Shown piece by piece: positions 1 to 8,454 of a DNA stretch of 64,000 bases. The number at the start of each line of letters is the position of its first letter. Positions within the stretch are counted from its first letter, which is position 1. Origin of the DNA: Natrinema altunense (GTDB lineage: Archaea > Halobacteriota > Halobacteria > Halobacteriales > Natrialbaceae); contig NZ_JNCS01000008.1 of NCBI RefSeq assembly GCF_000731985.1, positions 83,174 to 147,173 of the forward strand. Direction: 5' to 3'. The notes under the pieces are model-generated. The model ran no database searches. It was not told the origin of the DNA and was given only the letters and a program-made list of their open reading frames with translations. The position numbers were made by a program, and so were the translations under genes.

Positions 1-2
1 CC

Positions 3-413
3 GTCCGCATGGACCGCCACTGCGAGAACGCCCGCGCGATCGCCGAGTGGCTCGACGATCACCCCGATGTCGAGCGGGTCTATTATCCTGGCCTCGAGTC
101 CCACCCCGGCCACGAGATCGCCGCCGAACAGATGGACGACTTCGGCGGCATGCTGAGTTTCGAACTCGACGCGACCCTCGAGGAAGCGAGCGAGGTCGTC
201 TCGAACACCGAGGTGTTCACGCTCGCCGAGAGCCTCGGCGGGGTCGAGAGCCTGATCGAACAGCCCGCGCCGATGACCCACGCCGCGATTCCCCGCGAGG
301 AGCGCATCGAGGCTGGCCTCACTGACGGTCTGATCCGTGCGAGCGTCGGTATCGAGCACGTCGACGACCTGATCGCCGACCTCGAAGGCGCGATCGACGA
401 CGCTCTGGCGTAA
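3..413 (+). CDS. Cys/Met metabolism PLP-dependent enzyme, C-terminal part (cystathionine gamma-synthase/lyase family)
   Basis: The reading frame is open from base 3, so the 5' part with the PLP lysine lies outside the window; about 137 residues remain. The segment SLGGVESLIEQP followed by MTHAAIP and GLIRASVGIE is the conserved carboxy-terminal substrate-carboxylate-binding part of the trans-sulfuration enzyme family (cystathionine gamma-synthase, gamma-lyase, methionine gamma-lyase). These enzymes act in the cytosol on Cys, homocysteine or O-acyl-homoserine. The exact substrate cannot be read from this fragment. A 107-bp gap with a TATA-like box separates it from the next gene. Confidence 0.85.
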   Translation, partial: VRMDRHCENARAIAEWLDDHPDVERVYYPGLESHPGHEIAAEQMDDFGGMLSFELDATLEEASEVVSNTEVFTLAESLGGVESLIEQPAPMTHAAIPREERIEAGLTDGLIRASVGIEHVDDLIADLEGAIDDALA

Positions 414-490
414 CCGACGCGAACGAGGCCGGCATCTTCGGGGTCCCGACGACCGCAGTCCAGCCGCGTGGCCGTCCAAACGGCCAGTGA

Positions 491-498
491 ACTTTATG
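491..498 (+). promoter_or_regulatory. TATA box of the histidine kinase gene
   Basis: ACTTTATG lies about 25 bp before the ATG at 521. This spacing predicts transcription starting at or next to the start codon, a leaderless mRNA, which is common in haloarchaea. Confidence 0.55.
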
Positions 499-520
499 TG
501 GTTGCTCCTCGAGTTTATCC

Positions 521-2263
521 ATGGTCCTCGGGACGGGAGTCGACCTCATTCAGGCAATCTACGCGATCGTCGCCGTCAATAGCCTCGTGCTCGCCGGCGT
601 CCTCTACCGACACCGCGAGCGGATCGGTGCGGTCCCGTTGCTCGTGAACGTCCTGGCGACGGGGCTGTGGGCCGCGTCGCTGTTGGCCAGAACGACCGTC
701 GACCCGGGGAGTGCCCTCGCCCACGCACTGTTAGTAACCCTCTTTCTGGGCGTCGGGCTGTATCTGCTGACGCTGCTCGTGTTCACGCTCGAGTATACCG
801 GACGGGAAAAATATATCCGACCGTCGACGATCGCGATCCTCTCGATCGAGCCGATACTGGTGCTCGGCTTCGTCGCTGTGAATCCCGGACAGCGGTTCTT
901 CGAGGTAGTCGACGGAACCGTCGAGTGGGGGATCGTGTTCTGGGGTCATATGGTCTACGCCTACGCGATTCTGACCGTCGCCACGGTGTTGATCGCCGGA
1001 CTCCTCTATCGCTCACAGTCCCTCTACCGGGGCCAGACCGCCATGCTGGTCGTCGGGACGGTCGCGGCCTGGGCCGCGAACGCCCTCTACGTCTTCGGCC
1101 CCGTCGACGTCGAAATCTCGCCGGTCGGGTTCCTCGTGACCGGAGCCCTGTACGCGGTCGCGATCACGCGCTACCGACTGACCGACATCGTCCCGATCGC
1201 TCGCGACCGCGTGCTCGCGAACGTTTCGGACGCCGTCTTCGTCGTCGACGAGCAGGATCGGTTGATCGATCTGAACCCCGTCGGTCGGGACCTGCTCGCG
1301 GACATCGATTCGTCCCCGATCGGAGCGGACATCGACACGCTGCTGGCAGGTCGGCCCGAACTCAGGGAGGGCTACCGGGGCCTGACCGCGACGCCGACGC
1401 CGGGTGACCGCGAGTTCGAACTCAGTGACGGCCACTATCACTTCCGGACGACGCCGATCGAGGACGACCGGGGTCGTCACGTCGGCTGGCTCTTCATGAT
1501 CCGGGACATCACCGACCGCAAGCGCCGGGAAGCACAACTCGAGCGACAGAACGAGCGCCTCGAGCAGTTCGCCGACCTGGTCTCCCACGACCTTCGCAAT
1601 CCCTTGAACGTCGCGAACGGCTACCTCGACCTCGCTCGGGAAGCCGACGACGACGCGGCGTATCTGGAGGAAATCGAGCAGTCCCACGACCGGATGGAAA
1701 CGATCATCGAGGACGTCCTCACGCTCGCTCGCGAGGGAGCAGACGTGACCGACCCGGAGCCGGTCGCGCTGGCTGGCATCGCCGGCCGGGCGTGGAGCGG
1801 CGTCGAGACCGGCGCGGCATCGATCGCGATCGACGCCGACGTCACGATTCTCGCCGATCCCGAGCGGACCACCCGACTGCTCGAGAACCTGTTTCGCAAT
1901 GCGATCGAGCACGGAAGCGAGCGTGAAGACGGTGCCGACCTCGAAATCACAGTGGGAACGCTCGCCGATACGCCCGGCGGCTCGGTCACGGGGTTTTACG
2001 TCGCGGACGACGGTGTCGGGATTCCAGCCTCAAAGCGCGAGCACGTCTTCGAGGGCGGCTACACGACCGACGAGGACGGAACGGGGTTCGGGCTCGCGAT
2101 CGTCACCGAAATCGCGACGGCCCACGAGTGGACCGCGTCCGTCACCGACAGCGAGACCGGCGGTGCCAGGTTCGAGTTCCGCGGCGTCGAGACGACCGCG
2201 GACGCGTCGGCCTCGAGCGACGGTTCGGAACCCGACCTCGAAGCCGACTCGTCAGGGCCCTAA
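521..2263 (+). CDS. Membrane sensor histidine kinase (7TM N-terminal domain, PAS, HisKA, HATPase)
   Basis: This 580-residue protein starts with about seven hydrophobic helices (residues 5-225) of the type found at the N terminus of many haloarchaeal kinases. A PAS-like segment follows (about 230-335), ending in the typical IRDITDRKRRE linker. The H-box VSHDLRNP carries the phospho-accepting His356, the N-box NLFRNAIEHG is near 455-465, and G-boxes DDGVGIP and GTGFGLAIV follow. It should autophosphorylate in response to an unknown membrane or cytoplasmic signal. No response regulator gene is adjacent, so the partner is encoded elsewhere. The acidic, Ser-rich C-terminal tail looks disordered. 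Confidence 0.9.
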   Translation: MVLGTGVDLIQAIYAIVAVNSLVLAGVLYRHRERIGAVPLLVNVLATGLWAASLLARTTVDPGSALAHALLVTLFLGVGLYLLTLLVFTLEYTGREKYIRPSTIAILSIEPILVLGFVAVNPGQRFFEVVDGTVEWGIVFWGHMVYAYAILTVATVLIAGLLYRSQSLYRGQTAMLVVGTVAAWAANALYVFGPVDVEISPVGFLVTGALYAVAITRYRLTDIVPIARDRVLANVSDAVFVVDEQDRLIDLNPVGRDLLADIDSSPIGADIDTLLAGRPELREGYRGLTATPTPGDREFELSDGHYHFRTTPIEDDRGRHVGWLFMIRDITDRKRREAQLERQNERLEQFADLVSHDLRNPLNVANGYLDLAREADDDAAYLEEIEQSHDRMETIIEDVLTLAREGADVTDPEPVALAGIAGRAWSGVETGAASIAIDADVTILADPERTTRLLENLFRNAIEHGSEREDGADLEITVGTLADTPGGSVTGFYVADDGVGIPASKREHVFEGGYTTDEDGTGFGLAIVTEIATAHEWTASVTDSETGGARFEFRGVETTADASASSDGSEPDLEADSSGP

Positions 2264-2310
2264 CCCGGTCGCGGACTCGCTGGGTTGCTCACGAGGTGGA
2301 CACGGTCCCG

Positions 2311-3450
2311 TCACTCGTCTCGGGTGCCTCCCTCCAGGTAGTACTGAATCCGGTCCCGGCTCGACTCGGCCACTTTCACGAACTCGACGACGCGCTCGCC
2401 GTCCTCGCGGCGGTCGGACCGACGGTCGATCGTCAGCGACTGGTCGTCCAGATGCTCGAACAGCGCGTCGAGCGCGTCGGGATCGCCCCTGACGGTGTGG
2501 CGTTCCCCGACCGGATCGCCGTCTCGAACGTCCCGAATGGTCGAGACCATCGGGAGGAGGATCGACTCGCCGAGGTCTCGCGCGCGCTCTCGGAGGCGGT
2601 CGTCGGAGTCGCCCGACTCGACGGCCTGAAACGCGTCACGAACGATCCGGGAGAAGACGAAGTCCCGACCGTGTTCGAAGGGCAGCGAGAACGCGTAGGC
2701 GAGTTCCGCGTGGTGCTGGGATTCCGTCGTGTACTTGACCATCGACTCGCCGTCCGCGGATTTGACGACGACGCCCTCCCGTCCCGCCGCATCGAGTTCG
2801 TCGATGGCGTCTCGAACCGTCTCCACGGCGGCGGACGGCTCCGAGCGGCCGAACCACCGCGGCTGGCCGACGCCGTACTCCGCACAGAGGGTCCGTCGGT
2901 CGGCCACGGGAACGGGATCGCCGGACTCGCGGTCCCGAACGTCGAACACCCGGAACTCGTGGGAGTCGATGCCCTCGTAGTCGTGGGTCGTGTAGGGCGT
3001 CTCCGGCCCGATCAGTTCGGTACAGAGGACCTTGGTCGGATGCTCGGCGAAGAACGCAGCCAGCGGGAGCCGATCGCGCGCCCGTGCCGTCGTATACGGA
3101 CAGACGTAGCCGCTTCTGGTGAACGCGAGGGGGGCATCACCGTCGCCTCCGGCGACCGCGATGCGGACGTTGAACCCGTCCAATTTCTCCTCGATGGCGA
3201 CGCTATCGGTCCCTTCGAAGAACGAGGGAAGACCGGGATCGAGCACGAGGACCCGCGGAACGCTTGGATAGCCGCGGACGACGGCATCGCTCTCCTCGAC
3301 GATGACCGTTCCGCGCTCGACGCCGTGGCGGGCGGCGGTCAGCACGTGGTGGGTCCGGCCGCCCACCGACCGCTGCTCGAAGTGTTCGAAGAGGTCGGCG
3401 GGCTCGTCGGTGGTGGCCCCGAGCCGCTCGAGGGAGTCCTCGCGGTCCAT
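2311..3450 (-). CDS. ATP-dependent RNA ligase, Rnl3 family (Pab1020/MthRnl type)
   Basis: The protein (379 residues) carries the nucleotidyltransferase motif EEKLDGFNVRI, whose lysine would be adenylated by ATP, then motif III-like EFRVFDVRD, motif IV EGVVVKS and motif V VKYT. Length and motif order fit the archaeal Rnl3 family, which joins or circularises RNA ends in vitro. An ATG at 3483 also exists in frame, but a TTTTTTA box at 3474-3480 sits about 24 bp before the ATG at 3450, so the shorter form MDREDSLERL is preferred. It is divergent from the HARP gene, a pairing that gave HARP its older name, RNA ligase partner. The in vivo substrate is unknown. Confidence 0.88.
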   Translation of the reverse strand: MDREDSLERLGATTDEPADLFEHFEQRSVGGRTHHVLTAARHGVERGTVIVEESDAVVRGYPSVPRVLVLDPGLPSFFEGTDSVAIEEKLDGFNVRIAVAGGDGDAPLAFTRSGYVCPYTTARARDRLPLAAFFAEHPTKVLCTELIGPETPYTTHDYEGIDSHEFRVFDVRDRESGDPVPVADRRTLCAEYGVGQPRWFGRSEPSAAVETVRDAIDELDAAGREGVVVKSADGESMVKYTTESQHHAELAYAFSLPFEHGRDFVFSRIVRDAFQAVESGDSDDRLRERARDLGESILLPMVSTIRDVRDGDPVGERHTVRGDPDALDALFEHLDDQSLTIDRRSDRREDGERVVEFVKVAESSRDRIQYYLEGGTRDE

Positions 3451-3471
3451 GCGTCGTTCGACCACGTTCCC

Positions 3472-3481
3472 GGTAAAAAAC
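3472..3481 (-). promoter_or_regulatory. TATA box of the RNA ligase gene
   Basis: GTTTTTTACC on the minus strand lies about 24 bp before the ATG at 3450 and supports that start over the upstream in-frame ATG at 3483, which would place the box inside the coding region. Confidence 0.5.
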
Positions 3482-3584
3482 ACCGGGCCGGGTGTCGGTC
3501 GCTCGCGGAGACGATCGGGCCGGCCGGCCGAGAACCGGCCGTGCCGGGACGAGGCCTATGTAGCGCCTCGTGTAACGTCCGCCC

Positions 3585-4271
3585 ATGCCCGGGGAACTGC
3601 CGCGCCAACAGTTCGTCCTCGACACGTCGCTGTTCATCACCGAGGAAATCAGGCGGGACGACGACTCGCTCGAGGACGCCGTCGTCCGGCTGCTCGACCG
3701 CATCGCGACCGCTCGGCTCGAACTCAACATCTCCTGTTACGTGCCGCCGTCGATCCACGACGAACTCGCGACGATGTTACGCGAACGCGCCGTCGACGAG
3801 GCGGTGTTCTCGCGACTCGACACGTGGGTCGTCCGCAAGAGCCCGGACCGGTACGGCGTCACGATCCCGGCGGACATCGTCTACGACTTCATCGACGAGA
3901 TGAGCGATCGGGTCGACCGCGGTCTCCGCGTCTCGGAGGAGGCGATCCGCGAGGTCGAACAACTCGATCCCGAGGCGCTCGCCAGCGGGTCGAACGACGA
4001 CGGCCGCGAGGAGTACATGACCGACGCCGATCGCATCCTCTCGGATATGCGCGACAAGTACCGCCGCGCGCTCCGCCAGGGCGTCCTCGACTCCCGCGAG
4101 GATTTCGACCTCCTGATCCTCGCTCGTGAACTCGACGCCGGCGTCGTCACTGAAGACCGAGGGATCATCTCCTGGGCCGACGAGTTCGGCCTGCGCTACG
4201 TTCGGGGCGGGCAGTTCCCGACGCTGCTCGAGGAGTACCTGCGCGCGGCCGGCGTCGAGGACGGGGCGTGA
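3585..4271 (+). CDS. HARP-type protein-only RNase P (formerly RNA ligase partner protein)
   Basis: The 228-residue protein opens with FVLDTSLFI, a PIN-like nuclease start with Asp13 as a likely metal ligand. A helical insertion occupies the middle, and the end carries the acid-rich [14 protein letters not shown] and GVVTEDRGI. This matches the family called RNA ligase partner (UPF0278), now known as HARP, homologs of Aquifex RNase P. Family members cleave pre-tRNA 5' leaders without RNA. Archaea with HARP also keep RNA-based RNase P, so the protein is probably auxiliary here. It is divergent from the RNA ligase gene, which suggests, but does not show, joint action. Confidence 0.85.
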   Translation: MPGELPRQQFVLDTSLFITEEIRRDDDSLEDAVVRLLDRIATARLELNISCYVPPSIHDELATMLRERAVDEAVFSRLDTWVVRKSPDRYGVTIPADIVYDFIDEMSDRVDRGLRVSEEAIREVEQLDPEALASGSNDDGREEYMTDADRILSDMRDKYRRALRQGVLDSREDFDLLILARELDAGVVTEDRGIISWADEFGLRYVRGGQFPTLLEEYLRAAGVEDGA

Positions 4272-4585
4272 GTTACACCTCCGCTCGTGGGCGTCTCGAG
4301 TCGCGCCGCCCGATCGACGAACCCGCGTTGCGCGGCGGATGCGGGCCGTTGTGGTCGGCTGCAATACTCGTCGTCCCCTCCCCGTCTTGATTGCCGCGGA
4401 GTCGCTGCTGTCCCGATTCCCGGCCGTCGCGTCGACGCTGCCGTCCGCAGCGACCATGCTCGGGTCGAAATGAAGACAAAGGGAACAGGAACCTCAAGTC
4501 ACCGTAACACGAAGCCAGATCGGCAATGCAGGCTGGTTCGATCTCTGTCAGGGTAGCAGGGACGCAGATCGAGTCGATATATCGG
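4272..4585. other. Intergenic stretch with no convincing gene
   Basis: About 314 bp between the converging HARP and 4-TM protein genes. Open frames here have no recognisable protein character. The base composition turns AT-richer near 4470 as the next gene approaches. No RNA gene or repeat was recognised. Confidence 0.5.
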
Positions 4586-5032
4586 TCACTCACGAGTGAC
4601 TGGCTCAGATGTCGCTTCGCTTGGAAAGACGCGGCGTATCGTATATTTTAATCCGATGATGAGAGAGAGCGCTACTCCGAACGCATACGAGATGAGGTGA
4701 GCAACCACCAGTCCATCACCTGCTGGCGGGTTGACAAACCAATATATGCAAAAACTTACAACAAACAATGTTACTCCAGCGATTACGCCGATAACGAATG
4801 AGCTAATGCTCGTATCGTTCACCAGTGTCCCAAGCAGTACCGTAATTCCGAGTGCCAAGGGTGCAAAGAAGAACGCAGACCAAAATACCAGTTCAAGGAA
4901 TAGATCTATATTTGGGAAGATATTTCTGAAGTCCCCGAAAATACCTAACAGAACACTGGTCCCTAGTATATAGAGTGCAAACACTAGCTCGCCGATTCGG
5001 GTTCTTTTGGTAGTAATAACGTTCTGTGCCAT
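4586..5032 (-). CDS. Predicted 4-TM membrane protein of unknown function
   Basis: This 148-residue protein has four hydrophobic segments (about 15-32, 42-66, 76-98, 107-127) and a short basic, hydrophilic end. I do not recognise a family. The gene and its flanks (about 4590-5260) are far richer in A and T than the neighbours, with AT-ending codons such as tta and aat, which suggests recent acquisition or weak codon selection. A TAATATTT box at 5054-5061 lies about 23 bp upstream of the ATG. It is convergent with HARP and stands alone. Confidence 0.6.
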   Translation of the reverse strand: MAQNVITTKRTRIGELVFALYILGTSVLLGIFGDFRNIFPNIDLFLELVFWSAFFFAPLALGITVLLGTLVNDTSISSFVIGVIAGVTLFVVSFCIYWFVNPPAGDGLVVAHLISYAFGVALSLIIGLKYTIRRVFPSEATSEPVTRE

Positions 5033-5053
5033 CTATTATTCCCATCTATCTCC

Positions 5054-5061
5054 TAATATTT
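5054..5061 (-). promoter_or_regulatory. TATA-like box for the 4-TM protein
   Basis: AAATATTA on the minus strand is about 23 bp before the ATG at 5032 and points to a leaderless transcript. Confidence 0.4.
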
Positions 5062-5328
5062 GAAGATCGGCATGGGTCGGTAGTAGATTATTAGCAGTAG
5101 TAACGAACGCGGAAAGCGTTAATTCTGCCTACTCTGTCGTGAGGCTTTGTACTCGCCGCTCAGCGAAGTTGACACATGAGCATAAATATCAGCATTGGCG
5201 AACTCAATGAAGTAGCCATGAGTGTTTATATCGATCACTATACGGGTAACTCGGAGGTGCAACCGACAGTCGCCGTGGCCGTGGCAATAAAAAGACGCGA
5301 TCAACTGGCTCGTCGCTTCGCCGGCGAG

Positions 5329-5931
5329 TTACTCGAAGTGGTCGAGGCAGGTCTGGTACTCCTCTTCGGCCTTCTCCCAGTTGACGACGTCGAAGAAGGC
5401 GTCGATGAAGTCTCCGCGGTCCGGACCGTAGTCGTAGTAGTAGGAGTGCTCCCAGACGTCCAGCGCGAGCACTGGATGTGCGCCCCAGAGCGCGCCCTGG
5501 TCGTGCTTGTCGACCGCGACGTTGCGAAGTTGCTTCGCAACCGGATCGTACACCAGCAGTGCCCAGCCACCGGCGGCACCGGCAGCGGCCTCGAACTCGC
5601 CTTTCCAGCCCTCGTAGGATCCGAAGTCCTCCTCGATGCGGTCGGCGAGGTCGCCGTCCGGCTCGCCGCCGCCGTTGGGGGACATGTTCTCCCAGAACAG
5701 CGTGTGGAGATAGTGACCACAGCCGTTGTGAGTAACGTTTTTGAGGGCACCGGGCGTCGAGCCGAAGTCGCCCTCCTCGCGGTTCTCCGCGAGGGTCTCC
5801 TCGGCGGCGTTGAGGCCGTTGACGTAGCCCTGGTGGTGCGTATCGTGATGCCAGGTCAGTACCTGTTCGGACAGTGCCGGTTCGAGCGCGTCGTAATCGT
5901 ACGGGAGTGGTGGAAGTTCGTGATCAGTCAT
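5329..5931 (-). CDS. sod: Superoxide dismutase, Mn/Fe type
   Basis: The 200-residue protein has the usual length and metal ligands of the Mn/Fe family. His residues occur in WHHDTHHQGYVNGLN near the start and in NGCGHYLHTLFW, and the Asp/His pair is in LALDVWEHSYYYDYG. It converts superoxide to oxygen and hydrogen peroxide in the cytosol. The start MTDHELPPLP at 5931 is chosen because it matches the family N terminus; the frame stays open to an ATG at 5997, but those 22 residues look non-coding. In halophilic archaea the metal is usually manganese. Confidence 0.95.
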   Translation of the reverse strand: MTDHELPPLPYDYDALEPALSEQVLTWHHDTHHQGYVNGLNAAEETLAENREEGDFGSTPGALKNVTHNGCGHYLHTLFWENMSPNGGGEPDGDLADRIEEDFGSYEGWKGEFEAAAGAAGGWALLVYDPVAKQLRNVAVDKHDQGALWGAHPVLALDVWEHSYYYDYGPDRGDFIDAFFDVVNWEKAEEEYQTCLDHFE

Positions 5932-6138
5932 AGTATGCACCTCACGTTCCGTATCGGTATCTCGCCTGTTAAGTTTTGAGGAGTGAGACGATATCACACC
6001 TCATAAAGGCGCGGCCGTCCTGTCTCGTGATTTCCCGACACTTCGGTGAACGAACTACGGACTGCGTATTAAACCTTTCAGCAACGTCCTTCCGAGCGTC
6101 TTCCGTCGCGCAAGCGGGCGTGACAGTCCCGTCCCGAC

Positions 6139-6546
6139 TCACTCGAACTCCTTGTGGTGGGCGTGCTCGAGCCACTCCTCCAACGACGGTTGGTTCCAGT
6201 ACCGCACCGTCTCGCTTCGTCGATCGTGTTCGAGGACTCCCGCGTCCTCGAGTTTCGGCAGGTGGACGTGCTGGAGTTCCAGTTGCACTCCCGTTCGTCG
6301 ATCCATCGAATCGGAGTCGGCCGTCGAACCCGTGGGCGACTCCCCGTCGGCGTCGTCACACGCCGTCGCCTCCTCGAGGGAAATGACGTTTTCGGTAAGG
6401 TTTTCGATCGTTGCGACGCCGTCCGGCCGGTCGTTGAGATCGTAGAGGACGTATCGCCGCCGACTGTTCGACAGCAGGTCGAAAACGAGGTCCAGCGACG
6501 GCGGTACGTCCGCTGTCAGTGCGGTCGCCCCCTCCTGTTCACGCAT
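6139..6546 (-). CDS. Small winged-helix regulator, DUF7344-like
   Basis: The 135-residue protein has the haloarchaeal pattern LDLVFDLLSNSRRRYVLYDL near the start, an early helix of a winged-helix fold in the group now named DUF7344. A linker rich in Asp, Ser and Thr follows, and then a second half with HVHLPKLEDAGVLEHD that looks like the recognition helix and wing. It most likely binds DNA, but the regulon is unknown. A 21-bp perfect inverted repeat lies 31-51 bp upstream of the start, a plausible own operator. It is next to, and co-directional with, sod (gap about 207 bp), which may be coincidence. Confidence 0.75.
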   Translation of the reverse strand: MREQEGATALTADVPPSLDLVFDLLSNSRRRYVLYDLNDRPDGVATIENLTENVISLEEATACDDADGESPTGSTADSDSMDRRTGVQLELQHVHLPKLEDAGVLEHDRRSETVRYWNQPSLEEWLEHAHHKEFE

Positions 6547-6576
6547 CCACGAACCACCTACCGTGTGTTACCATTC

Positions 6577-6597
6577 GAAACCACCAAGAGTGGTTTC
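6577..6597. promoter_or_regulatory. Perfect inverted repeat, candidate operator
   Basis: GAAACCAC and GTGGTTTC form 8-bp arms around a 5-nt spacer. The site lies 31-51 bp upstream of the winged-helix gene start at 6546, where a repressor would overlap the TATA/TSS region. The binding protein is inferred, not known. Confidence 0.5.
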
Positions 6598-6637
6598 AAT
6601 AGCCGACACATTAGGCCTTACGTCTCCCTAGAAAAAT

Positions 6638-6658
6638 ACCTGTGTTATATCCACAGGT
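6638..6658. promoter_or_regulatory. Perfect inverted repeat around an AT-rich core
   Basis: ACCTGTG and CACAGGT form 7-bp arms with the spacer TTATATC, so a TATA-like core sits at the dyad centre. It lies about 40 bp from the other palindrome. It could be a second operator or a promoter-occluding site. Confidence 0.4.
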
Positions 6659-7059
6659 AAACACTGAGATTATAACCATCAAGTCGTTCCGCTCTCGTCT
6701 TCGAACGACCGGTGCTGAAAACCGTTGCGGCGGAAATACCGCGTTCGTTCCGGAACGACAACGCGTCCGATCGCGTGTCAGGCCGCCCGGAAGGGGCTGC
6801 CGAGTCGAGTTGTCGAGCCGTCGTTCCATCCGGCCGCCACACTGAGGCGGCTCGGAACGCCGGCATTCGACCGGCCGTTCGCAGACGGCGACTGCGGCTC
6901 CGAACGCGAGACGAACGCAGGCACCCGATCGAGAGATCGACTGTCCGTTCTGTCGGCACTCTCGAGCGAGTCCGTCGGAGAAGGTTCGATGAACCGACTC
7001 GGCCTCGTCGTCCCGCGGGCCGGTTGCCCACAAGCGGGGAGGCCGCTACTGCGGCGGCG

Positions 7060-7524
7060 TTACTCGTAGAGCCACTCGGCGTCGTGCTGCTCGTAGTCGA
7101 TCAGCTCGTCGTCGTCGAAGTGGATCGCGATCTCGCGTTCGTTCGCTCCCTCGTCCTCGTGGTCGGCCGCGTGAACGACGTTCCGGCCGAGATCGAGCGC
7201 GTAGTCGCCCCGGATCGTTCCGGGGGCGGCCTCGAGCGGGTCAGTCTCGCCGATCATCTGTCGGACCTGACGGGTCGCGTCCTGGCCCTCCCAGACCATC
7301 GGGACGACCGGTCCCGAGGTGATGAAGTCCACGAGGTCGTCGTAAAACGGCTTGTCCTCGTGTTCGCCGTAGTGTTCCTCCGCCCGTTCCCGAGGCATGT
7401 TCTCGACTTTGATACCGACGAGCTTGAGCCCGCGGTCCTCGAGTCGAGAGACGACTTCGCCTACGAGGCCGCGGGCGAAGGCGTCGGGCTTGACCATCAC
7501 GAAAGTGCGTTCGTGATCGCTCAT
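7060..7524 (-). CDS. ndk: Nucleoside diphosphate kinase
   Basis: This 154-residue enzyme transfers the gamma phosphate between nucleoside triphosphates and diphosphates through a phospho-histidine. It begins with TFVMVKPDA, the family start. The active-site region reads GRNVVHAAD, with the catalytic His, where the classical motif is NxxHGSD, so GS is replaced by AA in this window. Length is normal. It is the last gene of the L7Ae-S28e-L24e-ndk operon, and its ATG overlaps the L24e stop by four bases, which suggests translational coupling. Confidence 0.95.
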   Translation of the reverse strand: MSDHERTFVMVKPDAFARGLVGEVVSRLEDRGLKLVGIKVENMPRERAEEHYGEHEDKPFYDDLVDFITSGPVVPMVWEGQDATRQVRQMIGETDPLEAAPGTIRGDYALDLGRNVVHAADHEDEGANEREIAIHFDDDELIDYEQHDAEWLYE

Positions 7525-7856
7525 GCCTCTTCAGCCTCGGTTTCGGCGTCTTCGGTTTCGTCGGTCTCCTCGACCGTCTCGTCACCGGCGGGCGCGTCCT
7601 CCTCGTCGTCGGCCGCGTCGGCCTCCGTTTCGAGGTCCTCCTCGTCGTCGGCAGGCGTGTCCGCCTGAGCGGGACCCTTGCCGCGACGACCCTCCTCGGT
7701 CCACTCGAGATCGCGCGGTTCGCGCCCGAGCTTGTAGTTCTTCTCCGCTTTGGAGTCGACGAAGTGGAGCACGGTGCCGTCGTTTTTGACGTACATGATG
7801 CCCGTGCCGGGTTCGATCTCTTCGCCCGTGTAGTCGCAGGTTCGTTTCTCGACCAT
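7521..7856 (-). CDS. rpl24e: Large-subunit ribosomal protein L24e with acidic tail
   Basis: Residues 1-60 are the L24e fold, with [18 protein letters not shown]. The remaining 50 residues are an Asp/Glu/Ala-rich tail, likely disordered. The family normally carries a four-cysteine zinc ribbon (CxxC...CxxxC). Here only the first Cys survives in CDYTGEEI, and the positions after VLHF read VDSKAEKN, so zinc cannot be held in the usual way. It overlaps ndk downstream and abuts S28e upstream. Assignment is safe from the motif and the operon; whether the tail is functional is open. Confidence 0.93.
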   Translation of the reverse strand: MVEKRTCDYTGEEIEPGTGIMYVKNDGTVLHFVDSKAEKNYKLGREPRDLEWTEEGRRGKGPAQADTPADDEEDLETEADAADDEEDAPAGDETVEETDETEDAETEAEEA

Positions 7857-8080
7857 TATTGTCCTCCGATGGAGTCGGCCTCGCGAGCGGTCTCGCGAAG
7901 CTGGAGTACGTCCCCTTCGCGGACCGGCCCGAGGCAGTTACGGGTGATGATGCGTCCCTGGTTCTCGCCCTCCTTGATCCGGCATTTGACCTGCATGGCT
8001 TCGCCGTGCATGCCGGTCTTGCCGACGACCTCGATGACCTCGGCGGGCGTCGAGCCGCTTTCTTCCTCTTCAGCACTCAT
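7856..8080 (-). CDS. rps28e: Small-subunit ribosomal protein S28e
   Basis: This 74-residue protein has the S28e OB-like core, including [16 protein letters not shown] and [18 protein letters not shown], at the usual family length. It sits in the decoding/exit region of the 30S subunit. The gene lies between L7Ae and L24e on the minus strand; its stop touches the L24e start at 7856, so the operon is tightly packed. The acidic, Ser-rich N terminus is typical of halophiles. Confidence 0.95.
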   Translation of the reverse strand: MSAEEEESGSTPAEVIEVVGKTGMHGEAMQVKCRIKEGENQGRIITRNCLGPVREGDVLQLRETAREADSIGGQ

Positions 8081-8091
8081 CTCTGATCACC

Positions 8092-8454
8092 TCAGTCGAG
8101 ATCCTCGACCTTGTCGGCGATGTCCTCGACGTCGTCTGCTGCCTCACCGGCGTCGACGACCGCCGCAGCGGCCGAGCCGACCTCGAGGCCGGCGGCGTGG
8201 CCGACGTCGTCCTGGGTCTCGATGAAAACAACGGGAATGCCTTTCTCCTCGGCGAGTTCGGGGAGATGCATGACGATCTCCTCCGGGGAGACGTCCTCGG
8301 CGACGTAGACGAGCTCGGCGTTGCCGCGCTCGATCGCCTTCGTGGTTTCGTTCGTTCCTTTCTTTACTCGTCCGGTGTCTCGTGCGACCTCGAGCGCCTC
8401 AAGCGCGTCGTCGGCGAGGTCGGCTGGGATGTCGGTGGTTACGTAAACTGACAT
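8092..8454 (-). CDS. rpl7ae: Ribosomal protein L7Ae, kink-turn RNA-binding protein
   Basis: The 120-residue protein has the L7Ae signature, with [14 protein letters not shown] and [18 protein letters not shown]. It binds kink-turn motifs in 23S rRNA, box C/D and H/ACA guide RNPs and RNase P RNA in archaea. It is the first gene of the L7Ae-S28e-L24e-ndk operon. The nearest good TATA box is about 150 bp upstream, which leaves an untranslated leader of roughly 126 nt, unusual in an organism with many leaderless genes. L7Ae is known to bind its own mRNA leader in Archaeoglobus. Confidence 0.96.
   Translation of the reverse strand: MSVYVTTDIPADLADDALEALEVARDTGRVKKGTNETTKAIERGNAELVYVAEDVSPEEIVMHLPELAEEKGIPVVFIETQDDVGHAAGLEVGSAAAAVVDAGEAADDVEDIADKVEDLD

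Larger units (their letters stand above)
6547..7059. other. Gene-free 513-bp region with two palindromes
   Basis: No open frame here has protein character on either strand. The stretch next to the regulator gene is AT-rich and holds two perfect inverted repeats (6577-6597 and 6638-6658), listed separately. The half next to ndk is ordinary GC-rich sequence in which I see nothing. Confidence 0.5.

Noticed and set aside
2128..3903. 591-residue frame on the plus strand across the RNA ligase gene
   Set aside because: It is antisense to a clear RNA ligase and lacks any fold signature; it is a GC-bias shadow.
4585..4600. Perfect inverted repeat GTCACTC-AC-GAGTGAC
   Set aside because: It spans the last codons and stop of the 4-TM gene and seems to come from the coding sequence rather than a terminator.
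5176..5979. 267-residue frame on the plus strand over sod
   Set aside because: It runs opposite the superoxide dismutase gene and its residues follow the shadow pattern.
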